From the NCBI GenBank assembly GCA_020723085.1, contig DYJN01000002.1:67601-131600 (forward strand): 64,000 bases of DNA. The letters are read 5' to 3'. Position numbers and translations under genes: made by a program. Under the pieces are notes generated by a model. It ran no database searches. It saw only the letters and a program-made list of their open reading frames with translations, and was not told the DNA's origin. Numbering within the stretch: position 1 is the stretch's first letter; each line of letters begins with the position of its first letter. Source of the stretch: Arcobacter sp. Its GTDB lineage: Bacteria > Acidobacteriota > Terriglobia > Bryobacterales > Bryobacteraceae. Shown here piece by piece: positions 18,481 through 31,980 of the stretch.

Positions 18481-19572
18481 TCAGAATTTCAGAAACCATT
18501 TCCTGCGCCACAGCCCGAACGCGACCAGCCAGAGGGCCAGGACGTTGGTGAGGGCGTACAGCAGGCTGGCGTTCTTCTGAGCGGAGGCGATGGCCAGGCA
18601 GACGCGGCCGTACCACCACTCGTCGAAACCCGTGGCGCCGGCTATGCGGGCGAAGATGCCGGAGAGAAGGAACATCAGGATCGCATTGGAGCCATAGATC
18701 TCGAAGAAGCGGAACCAGCGCCCCGCGCCGCGCACCTCGGCCAGCCAGTACCAGAAGGCGAAGGCGAGCATGGCGAGGCCCGCCATCAGGAACGCGAACG
18801 ACGTCGTCCACAGGTTCTTGTTGACGGGGATCCAGATCGACATCACCTGAGCCGCGGCGAACAGCGCCGAGCCGCCGAAGAGGAACGCCTGCAGGCGCGC
18901 CCGGTGCCAGGAAAAGTGGCGCAGGACATGGCCGGCGAGCGCGCCGAACAATACGGTGGAAACCGCGGGCAGCGTGCTGACGATGCCCTCTGGGTCCCAG
19001 TCCCGCGTGTGCCGCCACATGTGGCCGCTGAGCAGGAGCGAATCGATGTGCCGGGCGAAGTTGCAGTCCATCGACCACGAACCCGCGCCGCAGCCGGGCG
19101 TTGGACCGAACCACATCAGCCCGAGATACACGGTGTTGAAGGCCAGCAGCCAGAGGATCTGCCCGCGCACGCTCGTGTAGAGGAAGATGAGGAACGCGAT
19201 CAGATAGCAGACGGCGATGCGCTGCAGCACGCCGGGAATGCGGATGGTGGCGGGATCGATATGCGGAAACGGCCCCACGAAGACGCCGAGCAGAAACAGG
19301 ATGACGGCGCGCTGGAAGGCGTGGCGGAGGAGTTCCGAGCGGGTCTGTCCGCGTTCGATGCGGCGCGCCGTGGACAGCGTCATGGACACGCCGACGATCC
19401 AGAGGAAGAACGGGAACACCGTGTCGGTGAAGGTCCATCCGTGCCATACGGCGTGTTCGAGCTGAGCGTAAGCCGGCGATGAGCCGGGATTGTTCACCAG
19501 GATCATCGAGGCGATGGTGAAGCCCCGGAAGATGTCGAGCGACTGGAGCCTGCCCGTGGAAGCCTGCTGCAT
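18481..19572 (-). CDS. HGSNAT-like membrane acyltransferase (DUF5009/DUF1624 type)
   Basis: A 363-residue integral membrane protein with about ten transmembrane helices. The opening LQSLDIFRGFTIASMILVNN, with HAVWHGWTFTDTVFPFFLWI and GVSMTLSTARR, matches the bacterial relatives of heparan-alpha-glucosaminide N-acetyltransferase. The lysosomal enzyme moves an acetyl group across the membrane onto terminal glucosamine. For the bacterial proteins a role in acetylating surface or periplasmic sugars is usually proposed but not proven. The ATG at 19572 places the conserved motif 10 residues in. It is convergent with pdxA and divergent from the M1 peptidase. Confidence 0.85.
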   Translation of the reverse strand: MQQASTGRLQSLDIFRGFTIASMILVNNPGSSPAYAQLEHAVWHGWTFTDTVFPFFLWIVGVSMTLSTARRIERGQTRSELLRHAFQRAVILFLLGVFVGPFPHIDPATIRIPGVLQRIAVCYLIAFLIFLYTSVRGQILWLLAFNTVYLGLMWFGPTPGCGAGSWSMDCNFARHIDSLLLSGHMWRHTRDWDPEGIVSTLPAVSTVLFGALAGHVLRHFSWHRARLQAFLFGGSALFAAAQVMSIWIPVNKNLWTTSFAFLMAGLAMLAFAFWYWLAEVRGAGRWFRFFEIYGSNAILMFLLSGIFARIAGATGFDEWWYGRVCLAIASAQKNASLLYALTNVLALWLVAFGLWRRKWFLKF

Positions 19573-19625
19573 ACGAAGAACTGAAGCTATCACAGCGCCG
19601 CCGCGTGCCGCTGCCGCGATCCCGC

Positions 19626-19631
19626 TACGAT
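19626..19631 (+). promoter_or_regulatory. -10-like TACGAT before the M1 peptidase gene
   Basis: TACGAT ends 7 bases before the GTG start at 19639, with no ribosome binding site between. Confidence 0.35.
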
Positions 19632-19638
19632 AACGGTT

Positions 19639-21297
19639 GTGAGCGCAGCGGACATCCATTCCTACGCGAACCCGCGCGAATCGCGGGTCCGGCATATCGA
19701 ACTCGACCTGGCGGTGTCGTTCGAAGAACGCAGGCTGCGCGGCGCGGCGGCGCTCACGCTCGATCCGGCGGGGCGCAGGCTCATCCTCGACACACGCGAC
19801 TTGATAATCCGGCGCGTGAACGGGCGCACGGACAATTTCCGTCTTGGCGCGAAGGATCCGATTCTCGGCGCGCCCCTCGAGATCGATCTCGAACCCGGAG
19901 AGCGCAGCGTGCTGATCGAGTACGAGACGTCGCCGGCTGCCAGCGGGCTGCAATGGCTCGAGCCGCCGCAGACGGCGGGCAAGCGCCACCCGTTTCTGTA
20001 CTCGCAGTCGCAGGCGATCCATGCGCGGAGCTGGATTCCTTTGCAGGATTCGCCCGGCGTACGCGTGACGTTTTCCGCGCGCATTCACGCGCCGGTGCCC
20101 CTGAAAGCGCTGATGGCGGCGCGCCGCGTGCGGGACGGGCATTTCCACATGCCTTTGCCCGTTCCTTCCTATCTGATGGCGCTGGCGGTGGGCGACGTGG
20201 AATTCCGCCCGCTGGGCGCGCGCTGCGGCGTGTGGGCGGAGCCGGCGGTGCTCGATGGCGCAGCGCGGGAATTCGCCGACGTCGAAAAGATGGTGACGGC
20301 GGCCGAGCGGCTCTATGGGCGCTACCGGTGGGGGCGGTACGACCTGCTGGTGCTGCCGCCGTCGTTCCCGTTCGGAGGCATGGAAAATCCCTGCCTCACG
20401 TTCGCAACTCCGACGGTGATCGCCGGAGACAGGAGCCTCGTGGCGTTGATCTCGCACGAGCTGGCGCACTCCTGGTCGGGAAACCTGGTGACGAATGCCA
20501 CATGGAACGACTTCTGGCTGAATGAGGGATTCACGACCTACATCGAACGGCGGATTCAGGAAGCGCTGTACGGGCGCGCCCGCAGCGAGATGGAGATGGC
20601 GGTGGAAGTGGGCGAGCTCGAAGAGGAGCTGCGCCATTTGCCCGAGGCGGACCAGAAGCTGGTGCTCGATCTCAAGGGCAGGGATCCGGATGACGGGATG
20701 ACGCAGGTTCCCTACGTGAAGGGGGCGCTGTTGCTGCGCCACCTGGAACAGAAACACGGGCGGGAGCAGTGGGATCAATGGCTGCGGGGCTACTTTGAGC
20801 GGTTCGCGTTTCAGTCCATCACGACGGCGGACTTCGTCGCCGAGCTGAGACGCGCGTTCCCCGATGAAGACGTCAGCGAGTGGCTCTATCAGCCGGGATT
20901 GCCGAAAAGCGCGCCGCGCCCGCGGTACGAGTTCGGAAGCGAGCCCCGCAGGGAATGGACCACGCAGGAGTGGCTGCACTGGCTGCGGGGGATGCCGGAG
21001 AGGCTGCCTGCGGAGCGGATGGCGGAACTCGACCGGCGATGGGGTTTCACGAAGAGCGGGAACAGCGAAATCACGGCGCAGTGGCTGCTGATGGCGGTCC
21101 GCAGCGGATATGAGGCGGCGTACGAAAGGCTGGAGCGCTTCCTGATGGAAGTGGGACGGAGGAAGTTCGTCAAGCCCCTGTATGCGGAGCTGGCGAAGAC
21201 GCCGGAGGGGCTCGGGCGGGCGCGGCGGATCTATGAAAGAGCGCGTCCCGGCTACCACCCGATTACGCGGGCGACCGTGGACGCGCTCCTGAAGTAG
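19639..21297 (+). CDS. M1-family zinc aminopeptidase (LTA4 hydrolase-like)
   Basis: A 552-residue metallopeptidase that removes N-terminal residues from peptides. Zinc ligands are His273 and His277 in SHELAHSWSGN, with Glu296 in LNEGFTTYIERR; the exopeptidase GGMEN motif precedes them. The N-terminal saddle domain (HSYANPRESRVRHIELDLAV) and the C-terminal helical repeat domain resemble leukotriene A4 hydrolase and its bacterial homologues. No signal peptide is seen, so it is probably cytoplasmic. The start is GTG. It is convergent with the M28 gene, 12 bp apart. Confidence 0.93.
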   Translation: MSAADIHSYANPRESRVRHIELDLAVSFEERRLRGAAALTLDPAGRRLILDTRDLIIRRVNGRTDNFRLGAKDPILGAPLEIDLEPGERSVLIEYETSPAASGLQWLEPPQTAGKRHPFLYSQSQAIHARSWIPLQDSPGVRVTFSARIHAPVPLKALMAARRVRDGHFHMPLPVPSYLMALAVGDVEFRPLGARCGVWAEPAVLDGAAREFADVEKMVTAAERLYGRYRWGRYDLLVLPPSFPFGGMENPCLTFATPTVIAGDRSLVALISHELAHSWSGNLVTNATWNDFWLNEGFTTYIERRIQEALYGRARSEMEMAVEVGELEEELRHLPEADQKLVLDLKGRDPDDGMTQVPYVKGALLLRHLEQKHGREQWDQWLRGYFERFAFQSITTADFVAELRRAFPDEDVSEWLYQPGLPKSAPRPRYEFGSEPRREWTTQEWLHWLRGMPERLPAERMAELDRRWGFTKSGNSEITAQWLLMAVRSGYEAAYERLERFLMEVGRRKFVKPLYAELAKTPEGLGRARRIYERARPGYHPITRATVDALLK

Positions 21298-21309
21298 CCG
21301 CAGCCGGGC

Positions 21310-22875
21310 TCAGAAACTCATCGGTCCCTGCTGGGGACGCGGCGCGGGGCGCGGTTTGCGCGGCAGTTTTTCTTCGCGGTTGGCGGTGTGGACGACTAGC
21401 GTCGCCACGACGGCGGACATCTGCATCATGTCTTCGCGGGGGATGCGGTCGTAGACGTCCATGTTCGTGTGGTGGGTGCGCGTGTCGTATTCGAGTGGAT
21501 CCTGAATGAACTGGAAGCCGGGCAAGCCGACGGCATCGAAGCTCTGGTGGTCCGTGCCTCCGGTGTTGCGGCTGGTGACGGTGGCGGCTCCGAGATCGCG
21601 CAGGGGCGCAAGCCAGGCTTCGAAGATGGGGCGGCACATATCATTGCCCTGGAGATAAATGCCGCGGATGCGCCCGCCGCCGTTGTCGACGTTGTAATAG
21701 GCGGAGAGCTTGTCGTACTCGGGCAGAGTTTTCATGGTGGCGCGGTCGGCAAAGTGCTTTGTGACGTAGCCGCGCGAGCCGAGCAGGCCCTGCTCTTCCG
21801 CGTCCCAAAGCGCCATCCGCACGGTGCGGTCGAGCTTGAGATCGAGCTTTTTCAGGATCCGCATGACCTCGAGCATGACGGCTGAGCCGGCGCTGTTGTC
21901 GGTGGCGCCCGTGCCGGCGTGCCATGTGTCGAAGTGGCCGCCGATCATCACGATCTCGTCCTTGTGCTTGCCGGCGCCGGGGAGATCGGCCACGATGTTG
22001 AAGTTGTGCTGGTCGGCGTCGTACCACTCGTTGCGGATTTCGGCTTCAATGCGCACGGGGACCTTGCGGTCCAGCAGGCGCCAGATGCGGTTATAGTGCT
22101 CGGCGGTCAGCACGATGGCGGGCGGAGACTGCTGGTCCTTGGGATTGCGGGAGCCGCCGCTGGAAGTGAAGAACGTGCCGAAATCGCCGCGGCCGTTCTG
22201 GATGATCAGCGCGGCCTTCTCTTCGCGGAGGAAGTCATTCAGCTTCCGGCGGAAGGCCATCATCTGCAAGAAGTTCGGCCGCGGCTGGCCCGGGGCGGCC
22301 ATGCGGCGGCCGAAAGGCAGGATCTGGGCAGTGGCGATCCCCGCCAGATCCTGGTCCGTGTAGCGGCGGGCGTCGGCCTTCTCGTGCAGGGCGATGTCGC
22401 GCGGCGGATCCACAAGAACGATCTTGCCGGCGAGCTTGCCACGCCATTTTGCCAAGTCCGCCTCTTCGCGGAGCGCGGCGAAGATCGGCTCTCCGGTGAT
22501 CATGCCGTTCGTGGATGCGGTCCACGCCTGCGGCGCGCCGATCAGGGGCATATAAGCGGGCTCGGTCATGGCGGCGTAATACTTCTTGTTCTCCCAGCCG
22601 CGGCCGAACTGGCCCCACGGCTCGAAGCGGACATCTTCGATGCCCCACTCCTTCAGGGTCTTCTGAACCCATTCGGCGCCGGCGCGGTAACGGGGCGAAC
22701 CGGCCAGCCGGGGGCCGTGAACATCGGTGAGTTGCATCAGGATGTCCATGACCCGGGAATTCTGGAAGGCCTCCTGCTTGACCCGGTAGATGGCTTCGAG
22801 ATCGGCCTTCTCCTGCGCGGGCAGGACCAAAGCGAAGACGAGCAGAAAGAGAAAGATGGATGCGCGGTGTTTCAT
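21310..22875 (-). CDS. Secreted M28-family metallopeptidase with PA-type insert
   Basis: A 521-residue protein with signal peptide (MKHRASIFLFLLVFALVLPAQ). After an N-terminal lid region (VHGPRLAGSPRYRAGAEWV) and a protease-associated segment (residues about 130-270) it shows the co-catalytic zinc site of M28 aminopeptidases: IGGHFDTWHAGTGATDNSAG, then WDAEEQGLLGS and GGTDHQSFDAVGLPGFQF. Such enzymes release N-terminal residues or dipeptides in the periplasm. Its 5' region faces the clpX promoter across 246 bp. Confidence 0.93.
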   Translation of the reverse strand: MKHRASIFLFLLVFALVLPAQEKADLEAIYRVKQEAFQNSRVMDILMQLTDVHGPRLAGSPRYRAGAEWVQKTLKEWGIEDVRFEPWGQFGRGWENKKYYAAMTEPAYMPLIGAPQAWTASTNGMITGEPIFAALREEADLAKWRGKLAGKIVLVDPPRDIALHEKADARRYTDQDLAGIATAQILPFGRRMAAPGQPRPNFLQMMAFRRKLNDFLREEKAALIIQNGRGDFGTFFTSSGGSRNPKDQQSPPAIVLTAEHYNRIWRLLDRKVPVRIEAEIRNEWYDADQHNFNIVADLPGAGKHKDEIVMIGGHFDTWHAGTGATDNSAGSAVMLEVMRILKKLDLKLDRTVRMALWDAEEQGLLGSRGYVTKHFADRATMKTLPEYDKLSAYYNVDNGGGRIRGIYLQGNDMCRPIFEAWLAPLRDLGAATVTSRNTGGTDHQSFDAVGLPGFQFIQDPLEYDTRTHHTNMDVYDRIPREDMMQMSAVVATLVVHTANREEKLPRKPRPAPRPQQGPMSF

Positions 22876-23028
22876 TGGGGCGTAATCTGAGCATATCGGA
22901 GCGGCGGTGGAGGCGACAACTTGCCGGTTCTGGAGCCTGCCGGCGGGCGGGGTACTGGAACCAATGTCATCTTTCGGCCATGTGGCGGCATCAGATGGCT
23001 ATCGGTAACCCAACTGCAACCGGGTCCA

Positions 23029-23058
23029 TTGCCACGTTTGAGGCTTTCGGTGGATAAT
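23029..23058 (+). promoter_or_regulatory. Predicted sigma-70 promoter for clpX
   Basis: TTGCCA (23029-23034), an 18-base spacer and GATAAT (23053-23058), about 64 bases upstream of the clpX start codon. The rest of the 246-bp gap between the M28 and clpX genes shows no gene. Confidence 0.5.
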
Positions 23059-23121
23059 GAGGGCACGGGAACCGCGGGGTATGGGGTGAGGCATGTGCCC
23101 CGGACCGCAGGGAGATGACTT

Positions 23122-24387
23122 GTGAAGCGATCCCCGAGCGACGAAATTCTCAGATGCTCGTTTTGCCATAAGAGCCAGGACGCGGTCGGGAAGCTGATCG
23201 CCTCCCCGAGCGATTACCCGAGAGCCTACATTTGCGACGAGTGCATAGCCGTCTGCAATTCGATCCTCGCCGACGACCGTGTGGAGCGCCCGTACGGCGC
23301 GCCGCAGAAGCTGCCGAAGCCCCTGGAGCTGAAAGAGTATCTCGACCAGTACGTCATCGGGCAGGAACCGGCGAAAAAGAAGCTGGCGGTGGCGGTCTAC
23401 AACCACTACAAGCGGATTCAGATGAACCGCCACAAGGTGGGTGAGATCGAGGTATCCAAGTCCAACATCCTCCTGATCGGACCCACCGGCACGGGAAAGA
23501 CGCTGCTGGCGCAGACGCTGGCGCGCATCCTGGACGTGCCGTTCGCCATCGTCGATGCCACGACTCTGACCGAAGCAGGCTACGTCGGCGAGGATGTGGA
23601 GAACATCATCCTGCGGCTGCTGCAGAACGCCGACTGGGACGTGCAGCGGTGCCAGACGGGGATCATTTACATCGACGAAATCGACAAGATCTCGCGCAAG
23701 GACGAGAACCCGTCGATCACGCGCGACGTCTCAGGCGAAGGCGTGCAGCAGGCGCTGCTGAAGATCCTGGAAGGAACCATCGCCAACGTGCCGCCGCAGG
23801 GCGGGCGGAAGCACCCGCACCAGGAGTTCACCCCGGTCGATACGACCAACATCCTGTTCATCTGCGGGGGCGCTTTCGTCGGGCTGGAGAAGATCATCGC
23901 CCGGCGCGCGGGCAAGAAGACGCTGGGCTTCAAGAGCGTGGAGGAAAACCGCGAAGGGGCTCGCGGGGCGCAGCAGCGGGACATGTCGCTGCTCGAGCAG
24001 CTCCAGCCGGAAGACCTGATCAAGTTCGGTTTCATCCCCGAATTCATTGGCAGGCTCCCGGTGGCGGCGGTGCTGGAGGATCTGGACCGGGACGCGCTGG
24101 TGCAGATCCTCGTAAAGCCGCGCAACGCGATCATCAAGCAATACCAGAAGCTGTTCGAGTACGAAAATGTTAAACTGAAATTCAGCGATGACGCCCTGGA
24201 GGCGATCGCTGATCTGGCTCTGCAGAGGAAGGTGGGGGCGCGGGGCCTGCGCATGATCCTCGAAGAACTGATGCTGGACGTCATGTACTACCTGCCGTCG
24301 TACAAGAAGGTGCGGGAGTTCCTGGTGACGCGCGAGATGGTCATGACGCAGAAGATCAACTGGGCGTTGCTCGAGAAGGCCGGTTGA
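23122..24387 (+). CDS. clpX: ATP-dependent Clp protease ATP-binding subunit ClpX
   Basis: A 421-residue AAA+ unfoldase that feeds tagged proteins to ClpP. The N-terminal zinc-binding domain carries Cys12, Cys15, Cys38 and Cys41. Walker A is GPTGTGKT, the pore loop is GYVGED, and [20 protein letters not shown] is typical. The ClpP-docking tripeptide is LGF within [10 protein letters not shown] rather than the usual IGF. The GTG start at 23122 is preceded by AGGGAGATGA. No tig or clpP lies upstream as is common; an M28 peptidase on the other strand takes that place. lon follows after 91 bp. Confidence 0.98.
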   Translation: MKRSPSDEILRCSFCHKSQDAVGKLIASPSDYPRAYICDECIAVCNSILADDRVERPYGAPQKLPKPLELKEYLDQYVIGQEPAKKKLAVAVYNHYKRIQMNRHKVGEIEVSKSNILLIGPTGTGKTLLAQTLARILDVPFAIVDATTLTEAGYVGEDVENIILRLLQNADWDVQRCQTGIIYIDEIDKISRKDENPSITRDVSGEGVQQALLKILEGTIANVPPQGGRKHPHQEFTPVDTTNILFICGGAFVGLEKIIARRAGKKTLGFKSVEENREGARGAQQRDMSLLEQLQPEDLIKFGFIPEFIGRLPVAAVLEDLDRDALVQILVKPRNAIIKQYQKLFEYENVKLKFSDDALEAIADLALQRKVGARGLRMILEELMLDVMYYLPSYKKVREFLVTREMVMTQKINWALLEKAG

Positions 24388-24478
24388 GGAGCTTCGAGCC
24401 ACGCGGCATGGCAGGCCGGGCGCCGGGCGGCCCGGATTTCCCCAGAGTGGAACTGTCCGGTAAAACGACAATCAATCC

Positions 24479-26938
<2,460 letters not shown>

Positions 26939-27501
26939 GGGCGGCATCGGAACGGCGGAGACGTGCGTCCGCAAGCCAGATTCCTGCTGAGCGCCACGGA
27001 CGAGCGGCATTTCCCGCCGCCGGGTCTGCCCGAGGTCGCGTTCCTGGGGCGCAGCAACGTGGGGAAATCGACCCTGCTAAACTGCCTCCTGGGACGGAAG
27101 CTGGCCCGCACCTCCAATACGCCCGGCAGGACGCAGGCCGTCAATTTCTTTGAAGTGGACGGCCGGGTGATCTTCGCCGATCTGCCCGGCTACGGATATG
27201 CTGAGGCCCCGAAGGCGGTGAAGAGGGGCTGGCAGGGGCTCGCCGAGAGCTACCTGCTCCACCGCGAGAGTTTGGCGCTCTGCTTCGTGCTGCTCGATGC
27301 GCGGCGCGGCTGGATGGAGTCCGATCTTCAGCTCAAAGCCTGGCTGGAGGCGCACTCCCGGCCGTACGCCGTCGTGGCGGCGAAGTCGGACAAGCTGAAC
27401 CGGAAGGAACGAAACGAAAGCCAGAAAGCCATCCGCGGGGCATACCCGGACGGGGACCTGTTCTGGTTTTCGGGCCTGACAGGCCAAGGAGTGAAAGAGA
27501 T

Positions 27502-29028
<1,527 letters not shown>

Positions 29029-29082
29029 GGCGCGCCCCGGCAGGACTCCCGCCCCGGCTGCCCGCTCCGGAGACCCGGGAAT

Positions 29083-29109
29083 CCGGCGCAGGCGCCGGGG
29101 CTTTTCTTT
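29083..29109 (+). terminator. Intrinsic terminator after rho
   Basis: CCGGCG (29083-29088) pairs with CGCCGG (29093-29098) across CAGG, extended by G-C and G-T pairs, followed by GGCTTTTCTTT. It ends the clpX-lon-engB-rho block. Confidence 0.65.
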
Positions 29110-29154
29110 CACACCAGGGCGCGAGCCGGTCTGCGGCGCGGCCCCAGGGCCGGA

Positions 29155-29160
29155 GACAAT
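29155..29160 (+). promoter_or_regulatory. -10-like GACAAT before the alpha/beta hydrolase gene
   Basis: GACAAT ends 6 bases before the ATG at 29167 (intervening GGGCTC), the same spacing as several other genes here. Confidence 0.3.
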
Positions 29161-29166
29161 GGGCTC

Positions 29167-30390
29167 ATGCCTTCCCGCCAGTTCTCGCGCCGGATGCTGC
29201 TTGCCTCGGCCGTTGCGCCCTCCGCGCCTGGCGATGCGCCGCCGGACCGGGCCGCGCCTGAAGCCCCGCGCGCCGACTCCGGATCCCTGTTCCCAATCAT
29301 CGAAGCGCTGGCGCCGGCGGCGGAGTATCCGCTTTCTTTCCTCCAGTCCCGTTTCCGAAGCGTGGCCGGCTGGCGTGCCGAGGCCCGAGCCGCCGTGCTC
29401 GCGGCGCTCGGCCCGGCGCCACGCGCGGCGGCGCTCGAGCCGGCTGTCGAACGGCTCTTCGAGCAGGACGGCATCGTCTTTGAAAAGCTGTCGTTCGCCA
29501 CCGCGCCCGGCGTGCGCGTGCCCGCCTATCTGTTGCGGCACAAGGGTCTCAGGACGCCTGCGCCGGCGGTTGTCGATCTCCACTCGCACGGCGGCATGTT
29601 CCTTTTCGGCAAGGAAAAGGTGATCGATTTCGGCAACAACCATCCGGCCATGCGGGAGTATCACGCGGTGAACTACGGCGGGCGTCCAACGGCCACCGAG
29701 CTCGCGCGCCGCGGCTTTGTCGTCATCGCCATCGATGCCTTCCCCTTCGGCGAGCGCCGCTACGTTGCCCCGGGCGGGCCGCCTGCCGGATGGGAGCGTG
29801 CGAAACTCAGCCTGGCGGAGGTGCGCAGGCTGAACTCGCAGTGCCGTGCGAAGGAATCGACGATCGTCAAAACGCTCGCCTATGCGGGGCTGACCTGGCC
29901 GGGCGTCACCCTCTGGGACGACATCCGCACGGTGGATTATCTGTGCACGCGTCCGGAAGTGGATCCTGCGCGGATCGGCTGCGTGGGCGTTTCCTTCGGC
30001 GGCTGGCGCTCGCTGTTCCTTGGTGCGCTTGACGGGCGCATCCGCGCCTGCTGCATCGCCGGATTCCTCTCCACCGTGCGCCCGATGATGCGCGCGCACA
30101 TGGACACGCACTCTTTCGTGCATTTCGTGCCGGGGCTGCACCGGCTGATGGATCTGCCGGATGTGGCCGGACTCCGCGCGGCAAAGCCGCTGATGGTGCT
30201 GCAGTGCCGCGGCGACTCGCTGTTCCCGCCGGAAGGGATGCAGGCGGCGGCGGACAGGCTGGCTGCGGTCTACGCCAAGGCCGGCGCGCCGGAGCGCTTC
30301 CTGGCGCGCTTCTATGACGGGCCGCACCGCTTTGATGCGGCGATGCAGGAGGACGCCTTCGCCTGGCTCGATCGCTGGCTGAAAGCCTGA
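29167..30390 (+). CDS. Exported alpha/beta hydrolase (dienelactone hydrolase/acetyl-xylan-esterase-like)
   Basis: A 407-residue protein. The N-terminus (MPSRQFSRRMLLASAVAPSA) has an arginine pair before a hydrophobic stretch, which suggests export, possibly by Tat. The alpha/beta-hydrolase core has the oxyanion strand VVDLHSHGG, nucleophile Ser276 in GVSFGG, an Asp in CRGDSLFPPE and His387 in DGPHRFDA. An upstream helical part (residues about 45-110) resembles secreted esterases of the acetyl xylan esterase type. The substrate is unknown; neighbours are aat (convergent, directly abutting) and rho. Confidence 0.85.
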   Translation: MPSRQFSRRMLLASAVAPSAPGDAPPDRAAPEAPRADSGSLFPIIEALAPAAEYPLSFLQSRFRSVAGWRAEARAAVLAALGPAPRAAALEPAVERLFEQDGIVFEKLSFATAPGVRVPAYLLRHKGLRTPAPAVVDLHSHGGMFLFGKEKVIDFGNNHPAMREYHAVNYGGRPTATELARRGFVVIAIDAFPFGERRYVAPGGPPAGWERAKLSLAEVRRLNSQCRAKESTIVKTLAYAGLTWPGVTLWDDIRTVDYLCTRPEVDPARIGCVGVSFGGWRSLFLGALDGRIRACCIAGFLSTVRPMMRAHMDTHSFVHFVPGLHRLMDLPDVAGLRAAKPLMVLQCRGDSLFPPEGMQAAADRLAAVYAKAGAPERFLARFYDGPHRFDAAMQEDAFAWLDRWLKA

Positions 30391-30996
30391 CTACGGCGCG
30401 GGAAAGCGGCGCTGGAGCGCAAGAGCGGCGCGCAGACGGCGGCCGTATTCGCTTTCCGGAATTTCCACGGCGCCGAACTGCGCCAGATGCGGCGTCCAGT
30501 ATTGGACGTCGAACAGCGCAAAGCCGGCGGCTCGGAGGCGTTCGAGCAGCGTGACGAGCGCGACTTTCGACATGTTGGTCACGCGGTGGAACTTCGATTC
30601 CGCAAAGAACGCGCCGCCCAGATGCACGCCGAAGATGCCCCCGGCGAGTTCATCTCCTATCCACACTTCCAGCGAGTGGGCCTTGCCGCAGCGATGCAGC
30701 TCCTCATAAACGGCGCGCAGCCTGGGCGTGATCCAGACGCCGGGCCGGTCCGCGCACGCCCGCAAGACTTCCGAAAACGCGCTGTCCGTGGTGATCGTGA
30801 AGCCGCCGCGGCGCAAGGTGCGGCGGAGCGAGGCGGGCACGTGGAAGGATTCCAGCGGGATGACGCCGCGCGGGTTGGGACGGTGCCAGGTAAAGGCGCG
30901 CTCGCCTTCATGGCCCATCGGGAAGATGCCTGTGCGATATCCCTCTTCCAGAGAATCGCAGGTGACCGAGAAAGTGACTTTGACGATGTCGAGCAC
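30391..30996 (-). CDS. aat: Leucyl/phenylalanyl-tRNA-protein transferase
   Basis: A 201-residue enzyme that adds Leu or Phe from tRNA to N-termini bearing Arg or Lys, marking proteins for ClpAP through the N-degron pathway. Conserved features are GIFPMG, FTWHRPNPRGVIPL, GVWITPRLRAVYEELH, AHSLEVW, GGIFGVHLGGAFFAESKFH and the C-terminal FDVQYWTPHLAQFGAVEIP. The start is GTG at 30996; it is slightly shorter at the N-terminus than E. coli Aat. It is divergent from the oxidoreductase gene, with 44 bp between starts. No clpS or clpA is in the window. Confidence 0.95.
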   Translation of the reverse strand: MLDIVKVTFSVTCDSLEEGYRTGIFPMGHEGERAFTWHRPNPRGVIPLESFHVPASLRRTLRRGGFTITTDSAFSEVLRACADRPGVWITPRLRAVYEELHRCGKAHSLEVWIGDELAGGIFGVHLGGAFFAESKFHRVTNMSKVALVTLLERLRAAGFALFDVQYWTPHLAQFGAVEIPESEYGRRLRAALALQRRFPAP

Positions 30997-31028
30997 TGGC
31001 CCTCGTACACTCGGCGGCGCATTCCCGA

Positions 31029-31034
31029 TACAAT
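31029..31034 (+). promoter_or_regulatory. -10-like TACAAT before the exported oxidoreductase gene
   Basis: TACAAT matches the -10 consensus at five of six positions and ends 6 bases before the ATG at 31041. No ribosome binding site is present between them. Confidence 0.5.
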
Positions 31035-31040
31035 GCGCCC

Positions 31041-31976
31041 ATGAAGCTCTCTGCTCTGTTGCTCCTGGCGGCGTCGTGCGCCGGCGGCGCCGACCTGCGG
31101 CTCGGCATCGTCGGCACGGACACGTCGCACGCCATCGCGTTCACCTCCATTCTGAACGACCCGAATCACAAGGATCACGTGCCTGGGGCCCGCGTGGTGG
31201 CGGCGTACAAAGGCGGGAGCCCCGATCTGGCCTCGAGCCGGGACCGCGTGGAGAAGTACGCCGCGGAACTGCAGTCGAAGTTCCATGTCGAGATTGTGCC
31301 GGATATCGCCACGCTGTTGGGCAAAGTGGACGCCGTGCTGCTCGAAAGCGTCGACGGGCGCACGCACCTCGCGCAGTTCCGCGAGATTGCGCGCGCGGGC
31401 AAGCCCGTGTTCATTGACAAGCCGCTGGCGTCCACGCTTGACGACGCGCGGGAGATCGCGCGCATCGCGCAGAAGTATGGCGTGCGGTGGTTCAGTTCCT
31501 CGGCGCTGCGGTATTCGTCGCTGCTGCCGGAGCTGAAGAAGGATGGCGTCAGCGGAGCGCTCGTGTGGGGGCCGGGGCCGCTGGAGCCGACGCATCAGCT
31601 TGACCTGTCGTGGTATGGCATTCACGCCGTGGAGATCCTCTATGTGCTGATGGGAACCGGATGCGAAGAGGTGACCCGGACATACGCGCCGGACGCGGAA
31701 ATCGTTACGGGCCGGTGGAAGGACGGGCGCGTGGCGGCCATCCGGCTGACGAGGCCGTATGGAGGGTATGGCGCCGTCGCGTTTGCGGGCAAGGAGATCC
31801 GGCAGGCGCCGAAAGACCTCTACACCGGCTACCGCGGGCTGGTTGAGCAGATCGTGAAGTTCTTCCAGTCGAGGGTGCCGCCGGTGCCGGAACAGGAAAC
31901 TCTGGAAATGTTCGCATTCATGGACGCAGCCCAGCGCAGCCGCGAAGCGGGCGGCGCGCCGGTCAAGCTGCGCTGA
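31041..31976 (+). CDS. Exported Gfo/Idh/MocA-family oxidoreductase
   Basis: A 311-residue protein with signal peptide (MKLSALLLLAASCAGGA). The Rossmann-like opening is LRLGIVGTDTSHAIAF, where the usual GxGxxG has become GIVGTD, followed by the DKP of KPVFIDKPLAS, which corresponds to the family's EKP motif. The C-terminal half is shorter than in typical sugar dehydrogenases. Periplasmic members such as glucose-fructose oxidoreductase carry a tightly bound nucleotide, so an exported form is feasible. The altered loop makes the cofactor uncertain. It lies upstream of a TIGR02206-type membrane protein gene with a 4-bp gap. Confidence 0.85.
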   Translation: MKLSALLLLAASCAGGADLRLGIVGTDTSHAIAFTSILNDPNHKDHVPGARVVAAYKGGSPDLASSRDRVEKYAAELQSKFHVEIVPDIATLLGKVDAVLLESVDGRTHLAQFREIARAGKPVFIDKPLASTLDDAREIARIAQKYGVRWFSSSALRYSSLLPELKKDGVSGALVWGPGPLEPTHQLDLSWYGIHAVEILYVLMGTGCEEVTRTYAPDAEIVTGRWKDGRVAAIRLTRPYGGYGAVAFAGKEIRQAPKDLYTGYRGLVEQIVKFFQSRVPPVPEQETLEMFAFMDAAQRSREAGGAPVKLR

Positions 31977-31980
31977 AGCC

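Noticed and set aside
19573-21258. An extended 925-codon reading of the acyltransferase gene
   Set aside because: The extra N-terminal part is antisense to the M1 peptidase gene and low in hydrophobic residues; the real protein starts at ATG 19572 with the LDIFRGF motif.
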